From Chitinophagaceae bacterium (GTDB lineage Bacteria > Bacteroidota > Bacteroidia > Chitinophagales > Chitinophagaceae), in the NCBI GenBank assembly GCA_019638475.1, contig JAHBTR010000004.1, forward strand, positions 1 through 64,000: a stretch of DNA of 64,000 bases, given 5' to 3'. Under the pieces are notes generated by a model. That model was not told the origin of the DNA, made no database searches, and saw only the letters and a list, made by a program, of their open reading frames with translations. Below are positions 45,007-55,235 of the stretch, in pieces. The position numbers and the translations under genes were made by a program. Position 1 is the first letter of the stretch. Each line of letters opens with the position of its first letter.

Positions 45007-46371
45007 ATGGCAAAAATTAAAACATCATTCTTTTGCAACAACTGTGGCTACGAAAGTACTAAATGGTTAGGAAAATGCCCAAGCTGTAATGAATGGAATA
45101 CTTTTATAGAAGAAGTAGTTGAAAAAAATAAAACACAAGACTGGAAAGGTTATACAAATGATGCAAAACAAAATAAAGTAATTGCATTAAACAATGTAAC
45201 CACATCAGAAGAAAGAAGAATAACTACTTACGATGCTGAACTAAATAGAGTATTAGGAGGAGGCATAGTTTTAGGAAGCCTTGTTTTAATAGCAGGAGAA
45301 CCAGGTATTGGAAAAAGTACCTTGTTTTTACAACATGGCTTAATGATAAAAGGATATAGAGTATTATACATAAGTGGAGAAGAAAGTGAACAACAAATAA
45401 AAATGCGTGCCGATAGATTAAAAATTGATAATAATAATTTTTATTTACTAACCGAAACCAGTACCCAAACTATTTTTCAAGAAATAAAAAAATTACAACC
45501 ACAGTTAGTAATTGTAGATTCTGTACAAACACTTCAAAGTAATTTAATAGATTCTGGTGCAGGCAGTGTAAGCCAAATAAGAGAATGTGCAGCAGAGTTT
45601 CAGCGTTTTGCTAAAGAAACCAATACACCTGTTTTTTTAATAGGGCATATAACAAAAGATGGTGCTATTGCAGGTCCTAAAATTTTAGAACACATGGTGG
45701 ATACTGTGCTACAATTTGAAGGAGACAGACATTATGCTTACAGAATTTTAAGAACATTAAAAAACCGTTTTGGCAGCACAGCAGAATTAGGCATTTACGA
45801 AATGACTAATGAAGGAATGAAAGCTGTAACAAACCCCAGCGAAATATTAATTACCCAAAAAGAAGAACAATTAAGTGGTAGTGCTATTGCTGCTACAATA
45901 GAAGGTATGCGACCTTTATTAATAGAAGTACAAGCATTGGTAACACAAAGTGTGTATGGCACACCACAAAGAACTGTTACAGGTTTTGATTTAAGAAGAT
46001 TACAATTATTGTTAGCTGTTTTAGAAAAACGAGGAGGATTTTTATTTGGTACAAAAGATGTATTTGTAAACATAGCAGGAGGCTTAAAAGTAGAAGACCC
46101 TTCTATTGATTTGGCAGTAATTTGTGCCTTACTTTCAAGCTATGAAGATGTGCCTTTGCCACAACAAATTTGCTTTGCTGGAGAAGTTGGTTTAAATGGA
46201 GAAATAAGGGCTGTAAACCGTATAGAACAAAGAATTGCAGAAGCCGAAAAATTAGGCTTTGAAAAAATATTTGTTAGTAAGTTCAACAAGAAAGGCTTTA
46301 ATCCTAAAGGATTTAAAATAGAAATTGTATTAGTAAGTCAAGTACATGAAGTATATCAAAAACTGTTTTGA
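45007..46371 (+). CDS. radA: DNA repair protein RadA
   Basis: 454 residues. RecA-like motor that helps branch migration in recombination. It has the N-terminal C4 zinc finger (Cys 10, 13, 24, 27), Walker A GEPGIGKST (97-105), the RadA-specific KNRFG motif in LKNRFGSTAEL, and a C-terminal Lon-protease-like domain (VFVNIAGGLKVEDPSIDLAV). Complete and typical. Confidence 0.96.
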   Translation: MAKIKTSFFCNNCGYESTKWLGKCPSCNEWNTFIEEVVEKNKTQDWKGYTNDAKQNKVIALNNVTTSEERRITTYDAELNRVLGGGIVLGSLVLIAGEPGIGKSTLFLQHGLMIKGYRVLYISGEESEQQIKMRADRLKIDNNNFYLLTETSTQTIFQEIKKLQPQLVIVDSVQTLQSNLIDSGAGSVSQIRECAAEFQRFAKETNTPVFLIGHITKDGAIAGPKILEHMVDTVLQFEGDRHYAYRILRTLKNRFGSTAELGIYEMTNEGMKAVTNPSEILITQKEEQLSGSAIAATIEGMRPLLIEVQALVTQSVYGTPQRTVTGFDLRRLQLLLAVLEKRGGFLFGTKDVFVNIAGGLKVEDPSIDLAVICALLSSYEDVPLPQQICFAGEVGLNGEIRAVNRIEQRIAEAEKLGFEKIFVSKFNKKGFNPKGFKIEIVLVSQVHEVYQKLF

Positions 46372-46443
46372 TACATTTCTATTTTATTAAGTAAGTTGCC
46401 ATTTTTCATTTTCAAGTATTCTTAGTAAAAGGTATTACCTATT

Positions 46444-46858
46444 TTATTGACGCAGTATTGCTCTTATACCATTTGTATTACTTATGCCCATAAAGTTTTT
46501 CTTTTGTAATCCTTTATATAAAACATTATCACCCGTCCAAAGTATTCCATTTACAAACATGGCAGTTGCAATAAATATGGTATCGTTTTTATCAATATCT
46601 TTTGTTAATTGATATGCTTCTATTAATATTTCATTAGAAATAAAATGCGAGGGAATAATACTTAATTTTTTCAATAAAAGTACTTTAGCATTTTCAAAGG
46701 CTTCACTTGTTAGTGAAGATGCTTTTAATAATTTATTGGAATGTTTTGTAAGTTCTATAAATGAATATTCACTCAAGTACAATTCATTTTTCTGCAATAA
46801 CACCTTTGGGTGTGATAAAAATGCTCGTTAAAATATTGGTATCAACTACAATATTCAT
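46444..46858 (-). pseudogene. Frameshifted VapC-type PIN toxin gene
   Basis: From ATG 46858 the frame reads MNIVVDTNILTSIFITPKGV, with the first PIN aspartate, and soon stops at TGA. The rest of the PIN domain (MLLQKNELYLSEYSFIELTK ... KNDTIFIATAMFVNGILWTGD, with the C-terminal acidic motif) is in another frame from about 46803. One indel near 46800-46820 separates the two. The start codon overlaps the antitoxin stop as TGATG, which fits a coupled toxin-antitoxin pair. The downstream part lacks the first catalytic Asp. Confidence 0.7.
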
Positions 46859-47079
46859 CAAATTTTTTGTTTTATCCTGCTCAATAAAGGCTTCATTAAT
46901 TCTTTTCTGCCTTTTTTCACGTCTTTCATTATTGTATCTATATCCTTTTGTGTAGCCTTTGATTTTGACACAATATTTTTAAATTCAATAGCATCAATTA
47001 ATGCCTGAATATTTTTGTTATAAATTTTTTTAGGAATCCTGATAACTATATCATTATTTTTTAATTCTGCTATATCCAT
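46858..47079 (-). CDS. Antitoxin partner of the broken PIN toxin
   Basis: 73 residues: a short N-terminal segment MDIAELKNNDIVIRIPKKI, then helices (ALIDAIEFKNIVSK, TIMKDVKKGRKELMKP). Its stop TGA overlaps the toxin ATG. The frame is intact although the toxin is not, as expected when an antitoxin outlives its toxin. Family not certain. Confidence 0.6.
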   Translation of the reverse strand: MDIAELKNNDIVIRIPKKIYNKNIQALIDAIEFKNIVSKSKATQKDIDTIMKDVKKGRKELMKPLLSRIKQKI

Positions 47080-47349
47080 AAAATTTCTTTTTCTAAAAGT
47101 ACAAATTAATTCTTATTTACTAACATCTTTCCTTAGTAAAAGCTAATAAAATGAAGAAAGTATATAAAGTGTATTAGGTATTTTCTTTTGAAAAATATCT
47201 TTACTTTTATACAACAAAATCTAATTCCTGAATAACAGGTTTATAAAGTAACCAATTCTGGCAAATTGATATTGTTATATGATAAATCAAAGAAAAAAGA
47301 ATTACCTTGGCAAAAGACCACTTATTGAAATGATATATTAACTACTTAT

Positions 47350-48051
47350 ATGCTTTCCACACTTCAATCATATCTCAAAGATTTTTCTCACCTTATTTTT
47401 CCTCATTATTGTGAAGGTTGTGGTACAGATGCTATACAACAACACGATTTTTTATGTATGAAATGTATAGCAAAACTTCCTGAAACAAATTTTGAAAATA
47501 TACCAAACAATCCTGTAGAAAAACTTTTTTATGGAAGATTGAATATACAATATGCTACTGCTGCTTTCTATTTCTCAAAACAATCTTTGGTACAACATTT
47601 AATTCATCAGTTAAAATATAAAAGCAATAAAGAGGCTGGTATTTTTCTGGGCAAAATGCTCGGCACTCAATTAAGTAAATCTGAAAAATTTAAACAGATA
47701 GATACCATTATTCCATTGCCATTAAATATTAAAAAAGAAATTAAAAGAGGCTACAACCAGTCTTTAGTTATTGCAGAAGGTATTGCCACCATATTTAATA
47801 AACCTATTGAAAACAAAGCTGTAGTAAGAACAGTTTTTACAGAAACACAAACACACAACAATCGTATCAATCGTTGGAAAAATATTGATGGCGTTTTTGC
47901 TGTTGCCAATCCCCATACTATTTATGATAAACATGTTTTATTGGTAGATGATATTGTAACCACAGGAGCTACAATAGATGCTTGTGGCAATACTATTATA
48001 AAAAGTGGCTGCAAGGCTTTAAGTATTGCAACAGTGGCTTGTGCTATGTAA
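47350..48051 (+). CDS. comF: ComF-family phosphoribosyltransferase-like protein
   Basis: 233 residues. It has an N-terminal zinc-type cysteine motif (CEGCGTDAIQQHDFLCMKC) and a C-terminal phosphoribosyltransferase signature VLLVDDIVTTGATI. KKEIKRGYNQS and RTVFTETQTHNNRINRWKNI are typical of ComF. It takes part in DNA uptake in competent bacteria, and probably in recycling incoming DNA here. About 270 nt upstream contain no clear gene. Confidence 0.88.
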   Translation: MLSTLQSYLKDFSHLIFPHYCEGCGTDAIQQHDFLCMKCIAKLPETNFENIPNNPVEKLFYGRLNIQYATAAFYFSKQSLVQHLIHQLKYKSNKEAGIFLGKMLGTQLSKSEKFKQIDTIIPLPLNIKKEIKRGYNQSLVIAEGIATIFNKPIENKAVVRTVFTETQTHNNRINRWKNIDGVFAVANPHTIYDKHVLLVDDIVTTGATIDACGNTIIKSGCKALSIATVACAM

Positions 48052-48199
48052 TACGAATTTGACTACTAAAATAGACTACTCTTTTCCACTAAAATCTTCA
48101 TCAGATAAAAATATTTTTTCAATTCTTGTAACCTTTTAGAAAAATGGTTACTCTAATCTTTTTGTGAACAATTTCAAACAACTAATAAAAATTTTTAAA

Positions 48200-48859
48200 A
48201 TGAAAAAAATATTATTGATAGCAACATTAACCTTAGCTTCATTTACTATTCAAGCACAACACATGAAGCACTCAGCAACAAATAGTAGCGATGTTAAAGA
48301 ATTGGCTAACTTTCAAAAAAGCCCTAAATATATGGCTTTAGATAAAGCTATGAGAGAGCTTTGGTCTGCTCACATGTATTGGACTTTAATAACTGTAGAT
48401 GCTTTTTTTAATGACCCCAAAGGTTTAGAAGCCAAACTTAATCGCTTATTACAAAACCAAAAAGATATTGGTGCAGCCATAGTACCTTATTATGGCGAAT
48501 CAGCAGGCAATAAATTAGCTCAGTTATTAACAGAACACATTCAAGGGGCAGTACCTGTTTTAAAAGCAGCACAAGAAAATAATAAAGAAGCATTAGACAA
48601 AGCTGTAAAAGATTGGTATGCAAATGCAAAAGAAATAGGCACATTCTTATCTTCTGCCAATCCTAAAAATTGGTCTGCTAATGATACAGAAGGTGCTTTA
48701 AAAATGCACATTACACACACTATTGCTTATTCTGTAGATATTCTTAAAGGCAATTATTCTCAATCTTTTGGTGGGTTTGAAGAAGCCTTACAACACATGC
48801 TACACTTAGCAGATTTATTAGCAGATGGAATAGCAAAACAATTTCCAGAAAAATTCTAA
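48200..48859 (+). CDS. Exported helical protein of unknown function
   Basis: 219 residues from ATG 48200 with signal peptide MKKILLIATLTLASFTIQAQ. The mature protein is all helical in appearance, with LWSAHMYWTLITVDAFFNDP, NQKDIGAAIVPYYGESAG and a second related half (MHITHTIAYSVDILKGNYSQ). This gives a four-helix-bundle look with repeated His near helix starts that might bind metal. Families with LWxxHxxWT and PYYGExxG motifs exist in several phyla without known function. Confidence 0.7.
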   Translation: MKKILLIATLTLASFTIQAQHMKHSATNSSDVKELANFQKSPKYMALDKAMRELWSAHMYWTLITVDAFFNDPKGLEAKLNRLLQNQKDIGAAIVPYYGESAGNKLAQLLTEHIQGAVPVLKAAQENNKEALDKAVKDWYANAKEIGTFLSSANPKNWSANDTEGALKMHITHTIAYSVDILKGNYSQSFGGFEEALQHMLHLADLLADGIAKQFPEKF

Positions 48860-48895
48860 AACAAGATATTAGTTTTCATATATAGGGTGCGTTTT

Positions 48896-48931
48896 AAAAG
48901 TTGCTTTATAATATTTTATAAGGCAACTTTT
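48896..48931 (+). terminator. Terminator after the exported helical protein gene
   Basis: AAAAGTTGC..TTATAA and TTATAA.GGCAACTTTT pair over a short AT loop, followed by T residues. It lies before the deaminase gene. Confidence 0.65.
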
Positions 48932-48956
48932 TTATTTTTGAAAAAATATTGCTAAC

Positions 48957-49409
48957 ATGACTATACAAGAAAAACAGTATTATGAAAAATTTATGCATCA
49001 ATGTATTGCATTGGCAAAAATTGCTAAAAATAGAGGAGATAGTCCTGTAGGTTCTATAATAGTTAATCAGCATACCATTATTGCAGAAGGAATTGAAGCA
49101 GGAAAAACAAAAAAAGATATTACTTTTCATGCAGAAATTGAAGCTATCAGAAATGCTGTAAAAAAAACAGGCAAAACAGATTTATCAGATTGTATTATGT
49201 TTACTACACACGAACCTTGCATTATGTGTTCTTATGTAATAAGACATTACAAAATAAAATCAGTTATTGTAGGAATAACAACTCAAGAAATTGGAGGATA
49301 TAGCTCTGCATTACCATTACTATTAGATACAACCATTACTAAATGGACAAAACCACCAACCATTATTACTGGTATTTTAGAGCAAGAATGTAAAAACTTA
49401 CATCAATAA
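48957..49409 (+). CDS. Nucleoside deaminase, cytidine/deoxycytidylate deaminase fold
   Basis: 150 residues. The zinc site is HAE in FHAEIEAIRNAV and PCIMC in HEPCIMCSYVI. The glutamate is the proton shuttle. The length and PVGSIIVNQ near the start match the tRNA-adenosine/guanine deaminase branch. Guanine deaminase, cytosine deaminase and TadA-type activities cannot be separated by eye. It is convergent with the STAS gene, 4 nt apart. Confidence 0.85.
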   Translation: MTIQEKQYYEKFMHQCIALAKIAKNRGDSPVGSIIVNQHTIIAEGIEAGKTKKDITFHAEIEAIRNAVKKTGKTDLSDCIMFTTHEPCIMCSYVIRHYKIKSVIVGITTQEIGGYSSALPLLLDTTITKWTKPPTIITGILEQECKNLHQ

Positions 49410-49413
49410 ATTA

Positions 49414-49806
49414 TTATACATCAAATGCTACATCATCACTATCTAAAAGTTCACGTTCTATTTCTTCCATTTGTACTATGTCCCATGCTTCACTTTCTGT
49501 TGGTGTAACATTCATTACTTCTAATAACTCAAATTTATCCAATGTGTTTTCCACTTCTTTTTTTAAGCAACAAATAACAAAGCTGGCATTGGCTGCATAA
49601 AAAGATTGTTGCAATTCTGCTAATCTACAAGCTGCTTGTTCATCAATTTCCTCAACATTGCTTAATTGAAGAATAATGTTTTTTACAGGCTTTGACAAAT
49701 ATGGAATACAAACTGTCGAAAGGCTTTCAGCCACATTGGCATACATATTTTGCTCATTGAGCATAATAGTCGTAAATTTCTCTTTGGTATCAACTTTGAA
49801 ATTCAT
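49414..49806 (-). CDS. STAS-domain protein (anti-sigma antagonist-like)
   Basis: 130 residues. One STAS-like fold: ESLSTVCIPYLSKPVKNIILQL, NVEEIDEQAACRLAELQQSF and ASFVICCLKKEVENTLDKFE. The usual phosphorylated Ser position after the conserved Asp is not clear, since the region reads VEEIDEQAACRL. It could bind a partner protein in partner-switching control. An acidic C-terminal tail follows. Confidence 0.65.
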   Translation of the reverse strand: MNFKVDTKEKFTTIMLNEQNMYANVAESLSTVCIPYLSKPVKNIILQLSNVEEIDEQAACRLAELQQSFYAANASFVICCLKKEVENTLDKFELLEVMNVTPTESEAWDIVQMEEIERELLDSDDVAFDV

Positions 49807-49893
49807 AATATATTTTCATTAACATTGTGTGAATAAAAGTGTAATAACTTAGCTCAAAAATATTCTTTATCATTGTATAAATCCAAACATATT

Positions 49894-52446
49894 ATGGATA
49901 ATAATTTTTCAACACAGGTAAAAGAAGTTATTTCTTTCAGTAGAGAAGAAGCATTAAGATTAGGAAACGATTTTATTGGTACAGAACATTTGTTATTAGG
50001 ACTGATAAGAGATGGAGAAAATCTTGCTATTAAAATACTAAAAAATCTTAATGTAAATTTATACGATTTACGAAAAGAAATAGAACTTGCTGTAAAAGAT
50101 AAAACAGGAAAAAATATTGCTAACATCAATAGTCTTCCTTTAACCAAACAAGCAGAAAAAGTAATTAGAATTACTGTGCTTGTAGCAAAAGAGTTAAAAA
50201 GCCCCTTAGTAGAAGCAGAACATTTGTTACTCAGCATACTAAGAAATAAAGAAAATATAGCCACACAAATTTTAAACCAGTTTGATGTAGATTATGATAT
50301 TTTTAGAACAGAATTAGGCATGGTTGGCATTGCTCCAAGCAGTCCTTCCACTCCTCCAAAATCAGAATTTACAGATGATGATGATGAGTTTGAAGATGAA
50401 AAAAAAGGAAGTGGTTATTCTGCTCAACGTAGTACAGCCAAACAAAGTAGTAATCCAAAAAGCAAAACACCTGTATTAGATAATTTTGGAAGAGATGTTA
50501 CCAAACTTGCCGAAATGGGTTCATTAGACCCTATTGTTGGTAGAGAAAATGAAATAGAAAGAGTTTCTCAAATTCTTTCTCGTAGAAAGAAAAATAACCC
50601 TATTTTAATTGGTGAACCTGGTGTTGGTAAAACAGCTATTGTAGAAGGTTTAGCCTTAAAAATTGTACAAAGAAAAGTAAGCAGAGTATTATTTGATAAA
50701 CGTGTTATTTCTTTAGACTTAGCAGCATTAGTAGCAGGTACAAAATATCGTGGACAGTTTGAAGAAAGAATGAAAGCTATTATGAATGAATTAGAAAAAA
50801 ACAGAGATGTTATTTTGTTTATAGATGAAATTCATACCATAGTAGGTGCAGGTGGTGCAAGTGGTAGTTTAGATGCAAGCAATATTTTTAAACCAGCTTT
50901 ATCAAGAGGAGAGCTTCAATGTATTGGTGCAAGTACATTAGATGAATATAGAATGTACATAGAAAAAGATGGAGCATTGGACAGACGTTTTCAAAAAGTA
51001 TTAATAGAACCACCAAGTGTAGATGAAACAATACAAATTTTAAACAACATCAAAGCAAAGTATGAAGACTATCATAGTGTAGCTTTTGATGACCTTGCAA
51101 TAGAAGCATGTGTAAAACTAAGTGATAGATATATTACTGATAGATTATTGCCAGATAAAGCCATTGATGTATTAGATGAAGTAGGAGCAAGAGTACATTT
51201 AAAAAATATTAATGTACCCAACGAAATAATAGAATTAGAAAAACAAATAGAAGAAATTAAAAACGAAAAAAATAAAGTAGTAAAAAGCCAACGATTTGAA
51301 GAAGCTGCTTCTTTAAGAGATACAGAAAAACGCTTAGGCGAAGAATTAGAAAAAGCCAAAAACATTTGGGAAGAAGAAAGCAAACACAAACGCTATCCTA
51401 TTACTGAAGAACATATTGCAGAAGTAATCAGTATGATGACAGGTATTCCTGTAAAGAGAATGGTAGAAGAAGAAACAGAAAAGTTGCGTAAAATGAGTGA
51501 TGACATGAAAGGAATGGTAATAGGACAAGATGAAGCAATATTAAAAGTAGTCAAAGCTATTCAACGTAATAGAGTAGGATTAAAAGACCCTAAAAAACCT
51601 ATTGGCTCATTTATTTTCTTAGGTCCTACAGGTGTTGGTAAAACAGAATTAGCCAGAAGTTTGGCTAAACAAATGTTTGATAGTGAAGATGCACTCATAA
51701 GAATTGATATGAGTGAGTATATGGAAAAATTTACAGTAAGCCGTTTAATTGGTGCTCCTCCAGGTTATGTAGGTTATGAAGAAGGAGGACAACTGACAGA
51801 AAAAGTCCGTAGAAAACCTTATAGTGTTATTCTATTAGACGAAATAGAAAAAGCACATCCAGATATTTATAATATTCTTTTACAAGTATTAGATGATGGA
51901 GTATTAACAGATGGTGCAGGTAGAAAAATTAATTTTAAAAATACACTCATCATCATGACATCTAATATAGGTGTAAGACAATTAAAAGAATTTGGCGATG
52001 GTGTAGGTTTTGCTACAGCTACTCGTATGCAAAATCAAGAAGAAAATCAGAAAGCAGTTATTGAAAAAGCATTAAAGAAAACTTTCTCACCAGAATTTTT
52101 AAATAGAATTGATGACATTATTATTTTCAATTCACTAACCAAAGAAAATATTTTCAGCATTATAGATATTTTGATGAAAGGTGTTACTACACGATTAAGC
52201 AATATTGGTTTTTCATTAGAATTATCTGAAGAAGCCAAAGACTTTATTGCAGAAAAAGGATATGATGTGCAATATGGTGCAAGACCTTTGCATAGGGCTA
52301 TTCAAAAATATTTAGAAGACCCATTAGCAGATGAAATTTTAAACACCAATGTAAAAGCTGGCGATATTTTATTAGCCAAATTAGATAAAGAAAACAATAA
52401 AATAATTTTTGAATTGAAAGAGAGAGAAGAAAAAGAAAAAGTGTAA
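49894..52446 (+). CDS. clpC: ATP-dependent Clp protease ATP-binding subunit ClpC
   Basis: 850 residues from ATG 49894 ([20 protein letters not shown]). Hsp100 unfoldase that feeds ClpP. It has an N-terminal double Clp repeat ([12 protein letters not shown] and [11 protein letters not shown]), a first AAA module with GEPGVGKTA, a UVR-type coiled coil ([20 protein letters not shown]), a second AAA module with GPTGVGKTE and Walker [14 protein letters not shown], and a C-terminal domain with [20 protein letters not shown]. Complete. Confidence 0.95.
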   Translation: MDNNFSTQVKEVISFSREEALRLGNDFIGTEHLLLGLIRDGENLAIKILKNLNVNLYDLRKEIELAVKDKTGKNIANINSLPLTKQAEKVIRITVLVAKELKSPLVEAEHLLLSILRNKENIATQILNQFDVDYDIFRTELGMVGIAPSSPSTPPKSEFTDDDDEFEDEKKGSGYSAQRSTAKQSSNPKSKTPVLDNFGRDVTKLAEMGSLDPIVGRENEIERVSQILSRRKKNNPILIGEPGVGKTAIVEGLALKIVQRKVSRVLFDKRVISLDLAALVAGTKYRGQFEERMKAIMNELEKNRDVILFIDEIHTIVGAGGASGSLDASNIFKPALSRGELQCIGASTLDEYRMYIEKDGALDRRFQKVLIEPPSVDETIQILNNIKAKYEDYHSVAFDDLAIEACVKLSDRYITDRLLPDKAIDVLDEVGARVHLKNINVPNEIIELEKQIEEIKNEKNKVVKSQRFEEAASLRDTEKRLGEELEKAKNIWEEESKHKRYPITEEHIAEVISMMTGIPVKRMVEEETEKLRKMSDDMKGMVIGQDEAILKVVKAIQRNRVGLKDPKKPIGSFIFLGPTGVGKTELARSLAKQMFDSEDALIRIDMSEYMEKFTVSRLIGAPPGYVGYEEGGQLTEKVRRKPYSVILLDEIEKAHPDIYNILLQVLDDGVLTDGAGRKINFKNTLIIMTSNIGVRQLKEFGDGVGFATATRMQNQEENQKAVIEKALKKTFSPEFLNRIDDIIIFNSLTKENIFSIIDILMKGVTTRLSNIGFSLELSEEAKDFIAEKGYDVQYGARPLHRAIQKYLEDPLADEILNTNVKAGDILLAKLDKENNKIIFELKEREEKEKV

Positions 52447-52505
52447 GCTATTTTACCATCGCATATTTCATCAATAATTTTATTTACTAAAAAAATATAC
52501 ATCAC

Positions 52506-53210
52506 TTGAGCAGTACTATTATTCATTTAGAAGATATTCAGAAAAGTTATTTCATGGGTAGTCAGGCATTGCCTGTACTAAAAGGCATTTCATTAAACAT
52601 TTTTAAAAATGAATATGTAGCATTGATGGGTCCAAGTGGTAGTGGTAAAAGTACCTTAATGAATATTATAGGTTGTTTAGATACACCTACCAATGGTAAA
52701 TACATACTCAATGGAAGTGATGTAAGCAAAATGAGTGATGATGCTTTGGCAGAAATTAGGAATAAAGAAATAGGATTTGTATTTCAGCAATTTAATTTAT
52801 TACCAAGATTAACAGCCATAGAAAATGTAGCACTTCCTTTAATATATGCAGGCATTGGCAAAAAAGAAAGAACAGAACGTGCTATGGATGCTTTAGAAAA
52901 AGTAGGATTGGCAGATAGAGGTCATCATAAAAGCAATGAACTAAGTGGTGGTCAAATACAACGTGTAGCCATAGCAAGAGCTTTAGTAAACAATCCTGCA
53001 CTATTATTAGCAGATGAACCTACTGGAAATTTAGACACAAAAACATCTATAGAAGTAATGGAAATTTTTGGAAAAATTCAAGAAGCAGGAAATACTGTTG
53101 TGCTGGTAACACATGAAGAAGATATTGCCAATTATGCCAAACGTATTGTAAGATTAAGAGATGGTATTGTAGAAACAGATATTTTAAAAGAAGAAGTTGT
53201 TGTTGGTTAA
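52506..53210 (+). CDS. ABC transporter ATP-binding protein, LolD/MacB type
   Basis: 234 residues from TTG 52506, which yields [11 protein letters not shown]. It has Walker [11 protein letters not shown]-loop [10 protein letters not shown], signature [15 protein letters not shown], Walker [13 protein letters not shown] and H-loop VLVTHEED. The [12 protein letters not shown] segment is typical of the MacB/LolD/FtsE group that works with FtsX-type permeases. No permease gene is adjacent. Confidence 0.9.
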   Translation: MSSTIIHLEDIQKSYFMGSQALPVLKGISLNIFKNEYVALMGPSGSGKSTLMNIIGCLDTPTNGKYILNGSDVSKMSDDALAEIRNKEIGFVFQQFNLLPRLTAIENVALPLIYAGIGKKERTERAMDALEKVGLADRGHHKSNELSGGQIQRVAIARALVNNPALLLADEPTGNLDTKTSIEVMEIFGKIQEAGNTVVLVTHEEDIANYAKRIVRLRDGIVETDILKEEVVVG

Positions 53211-53272
53211 TTACTTTGCAACTGCTTAAACCCCTTGAGTTTTGAAACATTCAAACTTTTTTATTTATGGCA

Positions 53273-53827
53273 ATGAAAATTTATACCAAAACAGGCGATG
53301 CAGGAAAAACATCTTTAATTGGTGGAACTAAAGTTCCCAAAAGTCATATTCGTATAGAAACCTATGGCACTATTGATGAGTTAAATTCTTACATAGGTTT
53401 AGTAAGCGATTATGCAACAGAAGAACACACAAAAATTATCTTAAAAGAAATTCAAGACAGATTATTTACCATTGGTTCTGCATTGGCTACAGACCCAGAT
53501 AAAGAACCTTTAATGAAATTGCCAGACTTAAAAGAAGAAGATATTTTGCTTTTAGAAAAAGAAATAGATGCGATGAGCAATGAATTGCCCAAAATGAAAT
53601 ATTTTATTTTGCCTGGTGGTCATGTTGCTGTATCTACTACACACATTGCAAGATGTGTATGCAGAAGAGCAGAAAGAAATTGTGTAGCTATGCAAGAAAA
53701 TGAAATGTTTATTAGCCCATTAATTATAAAATACATCAATCGGTTAAGCGATTATTTATTTATGCTTGCACGATATATGGGGCATATTTTACATGTAGAA
53801 GAAATTGCTTGGAAAGCAAGGGTATAA
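53273..53827 (+). CDS. ATP:cob(I)alamin adenosyltransferase, PduO type
   Basis: 184 residues from ATG 53273 (MKIYTKTGDAGKTSLIGGTK), which binds ATP. It converts cob(I)alamin to adenosylcobalamin. Further marks are YGTIDELNSYIGL and the late helix signature STTHIARCVCRRAERNCVAM with YINRLSDYLFMLARYMGH. Complete length for the family. Confidence 0.92.
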   Translation: MKIYTKTGDAGKTSLIGGTKVPKSHIRIETYGTIDELNSYIGLVSDYATEEHTKIILKEIQDRLFTIGSALATDPDKEPLMKLPDLKEEDILLLEKEIDAMSNELPKMKYFILPGGHVAVSTTHIARCVCRRAERNCVAMQENEMFISPLIIKYINRLSDYLFMLARYMGHILHVEEIAWKARV

Positions 53828-53998
53828 TATAATTGCTCCAACAATAATCTTCTTCTTCATATTTATTCAAAACAACTATTTTTGTTCCTCTTATTTACAT
53901 ATCCATTACCTATGAAAAATAGTGTAAACTAAAATCCAGAACACAAGTATCAATTAATCCTTAAAATACTTTATTACAAAATTTTAAAAATAAATATT

Positions 53999-55129
53999 AT
54001 GAGTACATCAGTTGCAGAGAAAGTAGCACAAGAAACAGCTAACGATTTCTTACCATTACAAGGTACAGATTATGTAGAGTTTTATGTAGGCAATGCAAAA
54101 CAAGCAGCACATTTTTATAAAACAGCTTTTGGTTTTCAAAGTGTAGCTTATGCAGGACCAGAAACTGGTGTAAAAGAAAAAGCCAGTTATGTAATTCGTC
54201 AAAATAAATTGACTTTTGTTTTAACTACTCCATTAAAAACAGATAACCCAATAGCAGACCATATATACAAACATGGCGATGGTGTAAAAGTGTTAGCACT
54301 TCGTGTAGATGATGCTAAAGATGCTTGGGAACAAACTACCAAACGTGGCGGTAAAAGCTATTTAGAACCAACTACTTTAAAAGACAATGATGGAGAAATA
54401 GTGTTAAGTGGCATTCATACTTATGGCGATACTGTACACATTTTTGTAGAAAGAAAAAACTATAAAGGAGCTTTTATGCCAGGGTTTAGAAAATGGGAAA
54501 CAAATTATAATCCATCAGGAACAGGACTTTTATATGTTGACCATTGTGTAGGAAATGTAGGTTGGAATCAAATGAATCCTTGGGTAAAATTTTATGAAGA
54601 TGTAATGGGATTTAGAAATATTTTAAGTTTTGATGATAAAGATATTTCAACAGAATACTCTGCTTTAATGAGTAAAGTAATGAGCAATGGAAATGGTTTT
54701 GTAAAATTTCCTATCAATGAACCAGCAGAAGGTAAAAAGAAAAGTCAGGTAGAAGAATATTTAGATTTTTATAATGGAGAAGGAGTACAACATGTGGCTA
54801 TTGCTACACACAATATTATAGAAACTGTTACTGAACTAAAAAGAAGGGGAGTAGAATTTTTAAAAATTCCGCCAACCTATTATGAAACTATTTTAGACAG
54901 AGTAGGAAAAATTGATGAAGATTTACAACCATTAAGTGAATTAGGTATTTTAATTGATAGAGATGATGAAGGCTATTTACTACAAATTTTTTCTAAGCCT
55001 TTAGAAGACAGGCCAACACTTTTCTTTGAAATTATACAACGTAAAGGAGCAAAAAGTTTTGGTAAAGGAAATTTTAAAGCATTGTTCGAAGCATTAGAAA
55101 GAGAACAAGAATTAAGAGGGAATTTGTAA
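53999..55129 (+). CDS. hppD: 4-hydroxyphenylpyruvate dioxygenase
   Basis: 376 residues. It converts 4-hydroxyphenylpyruvate to homogentisate in tyrosine breakdown. It has two vicinal-oxygen-chelate domains: the N-terminal one with DYVEFYVGNAKQAAHFYKTA, the C-terminal one with the iron ligands in YVDHCVGNVGW (His), GVQHVAIATHNI (His) and LFFEIIQRKGA (Glu). The C-terminal tail FGKGNFKALFEALEREQ is the family's gating helix. All ligands are present. Confidence 0.95.
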   Translation: MSTSVAEKVAQETANDFLPLQGTDYVEFYVGNAKQAAHFYKTAFGFQSVAYAGPETGVKEKASYVIRQNKLTFVLTTPLKTDNPIADHIYKHGDGVKVLALRVDDAKDAWEQTTKRGGKSYLEPTTLKDNDGEIVLSGIHTYGDTVHIFVERKNYKGAFMPGFRKWETNYNPSGTGLLYVDHCVGNVGWNQMNPWVKFYEDVMGFRNILSFDDKDISTEYSALMSKVMSNGNGFVKFPINEPAEGKKKSQVEEYLDFYNGEGVQHVAIATHNIIETVTELKRRGVEFLKIPPTYYETILDRVGKIDEDLQPLSELGILIDRDDEGYLLQIFSKPLEDRPTLFFEIIQRKGAKSFGKGNFKALFEALEREQELRGNL

Positions 55130-55133
55130 GGTA

Positions 55134-55208
55134 GTCCACAGACCATAGATGACAGTCCATAGTTCACAGATAGTTGACTATCGTCTGTTGATTGTGGTCT
55201 GTCGTCCA
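55134..55208. repeat. Imperfect palindrome between hppD and the TPR gene
   Basis: CCACAGACCATAGATGACAG and neighbouring related units are followed by the inverted form (CTATCGTCTGTTGATTGTGG, then TCTGTCGTCC). The element is about 75 bp and lies in the 5' region of the next gene. Similar short decayed repeats are frequent in Bacteroidota. Confidence 0.5.
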
Positions 55209-55235
55209 ACTAACAATCGAAACATAAACAACATA

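Noticed and set aside
47279..47341. 20-codon reading frame before comF
   Set aside because: Too short, with no promoter, repeat or coupling to support it.
55149..55235. Longer start of the TPR protein
   Set aside because: It is translated from a palindromic repeat and lacks a signal peptide at its N-terminus.
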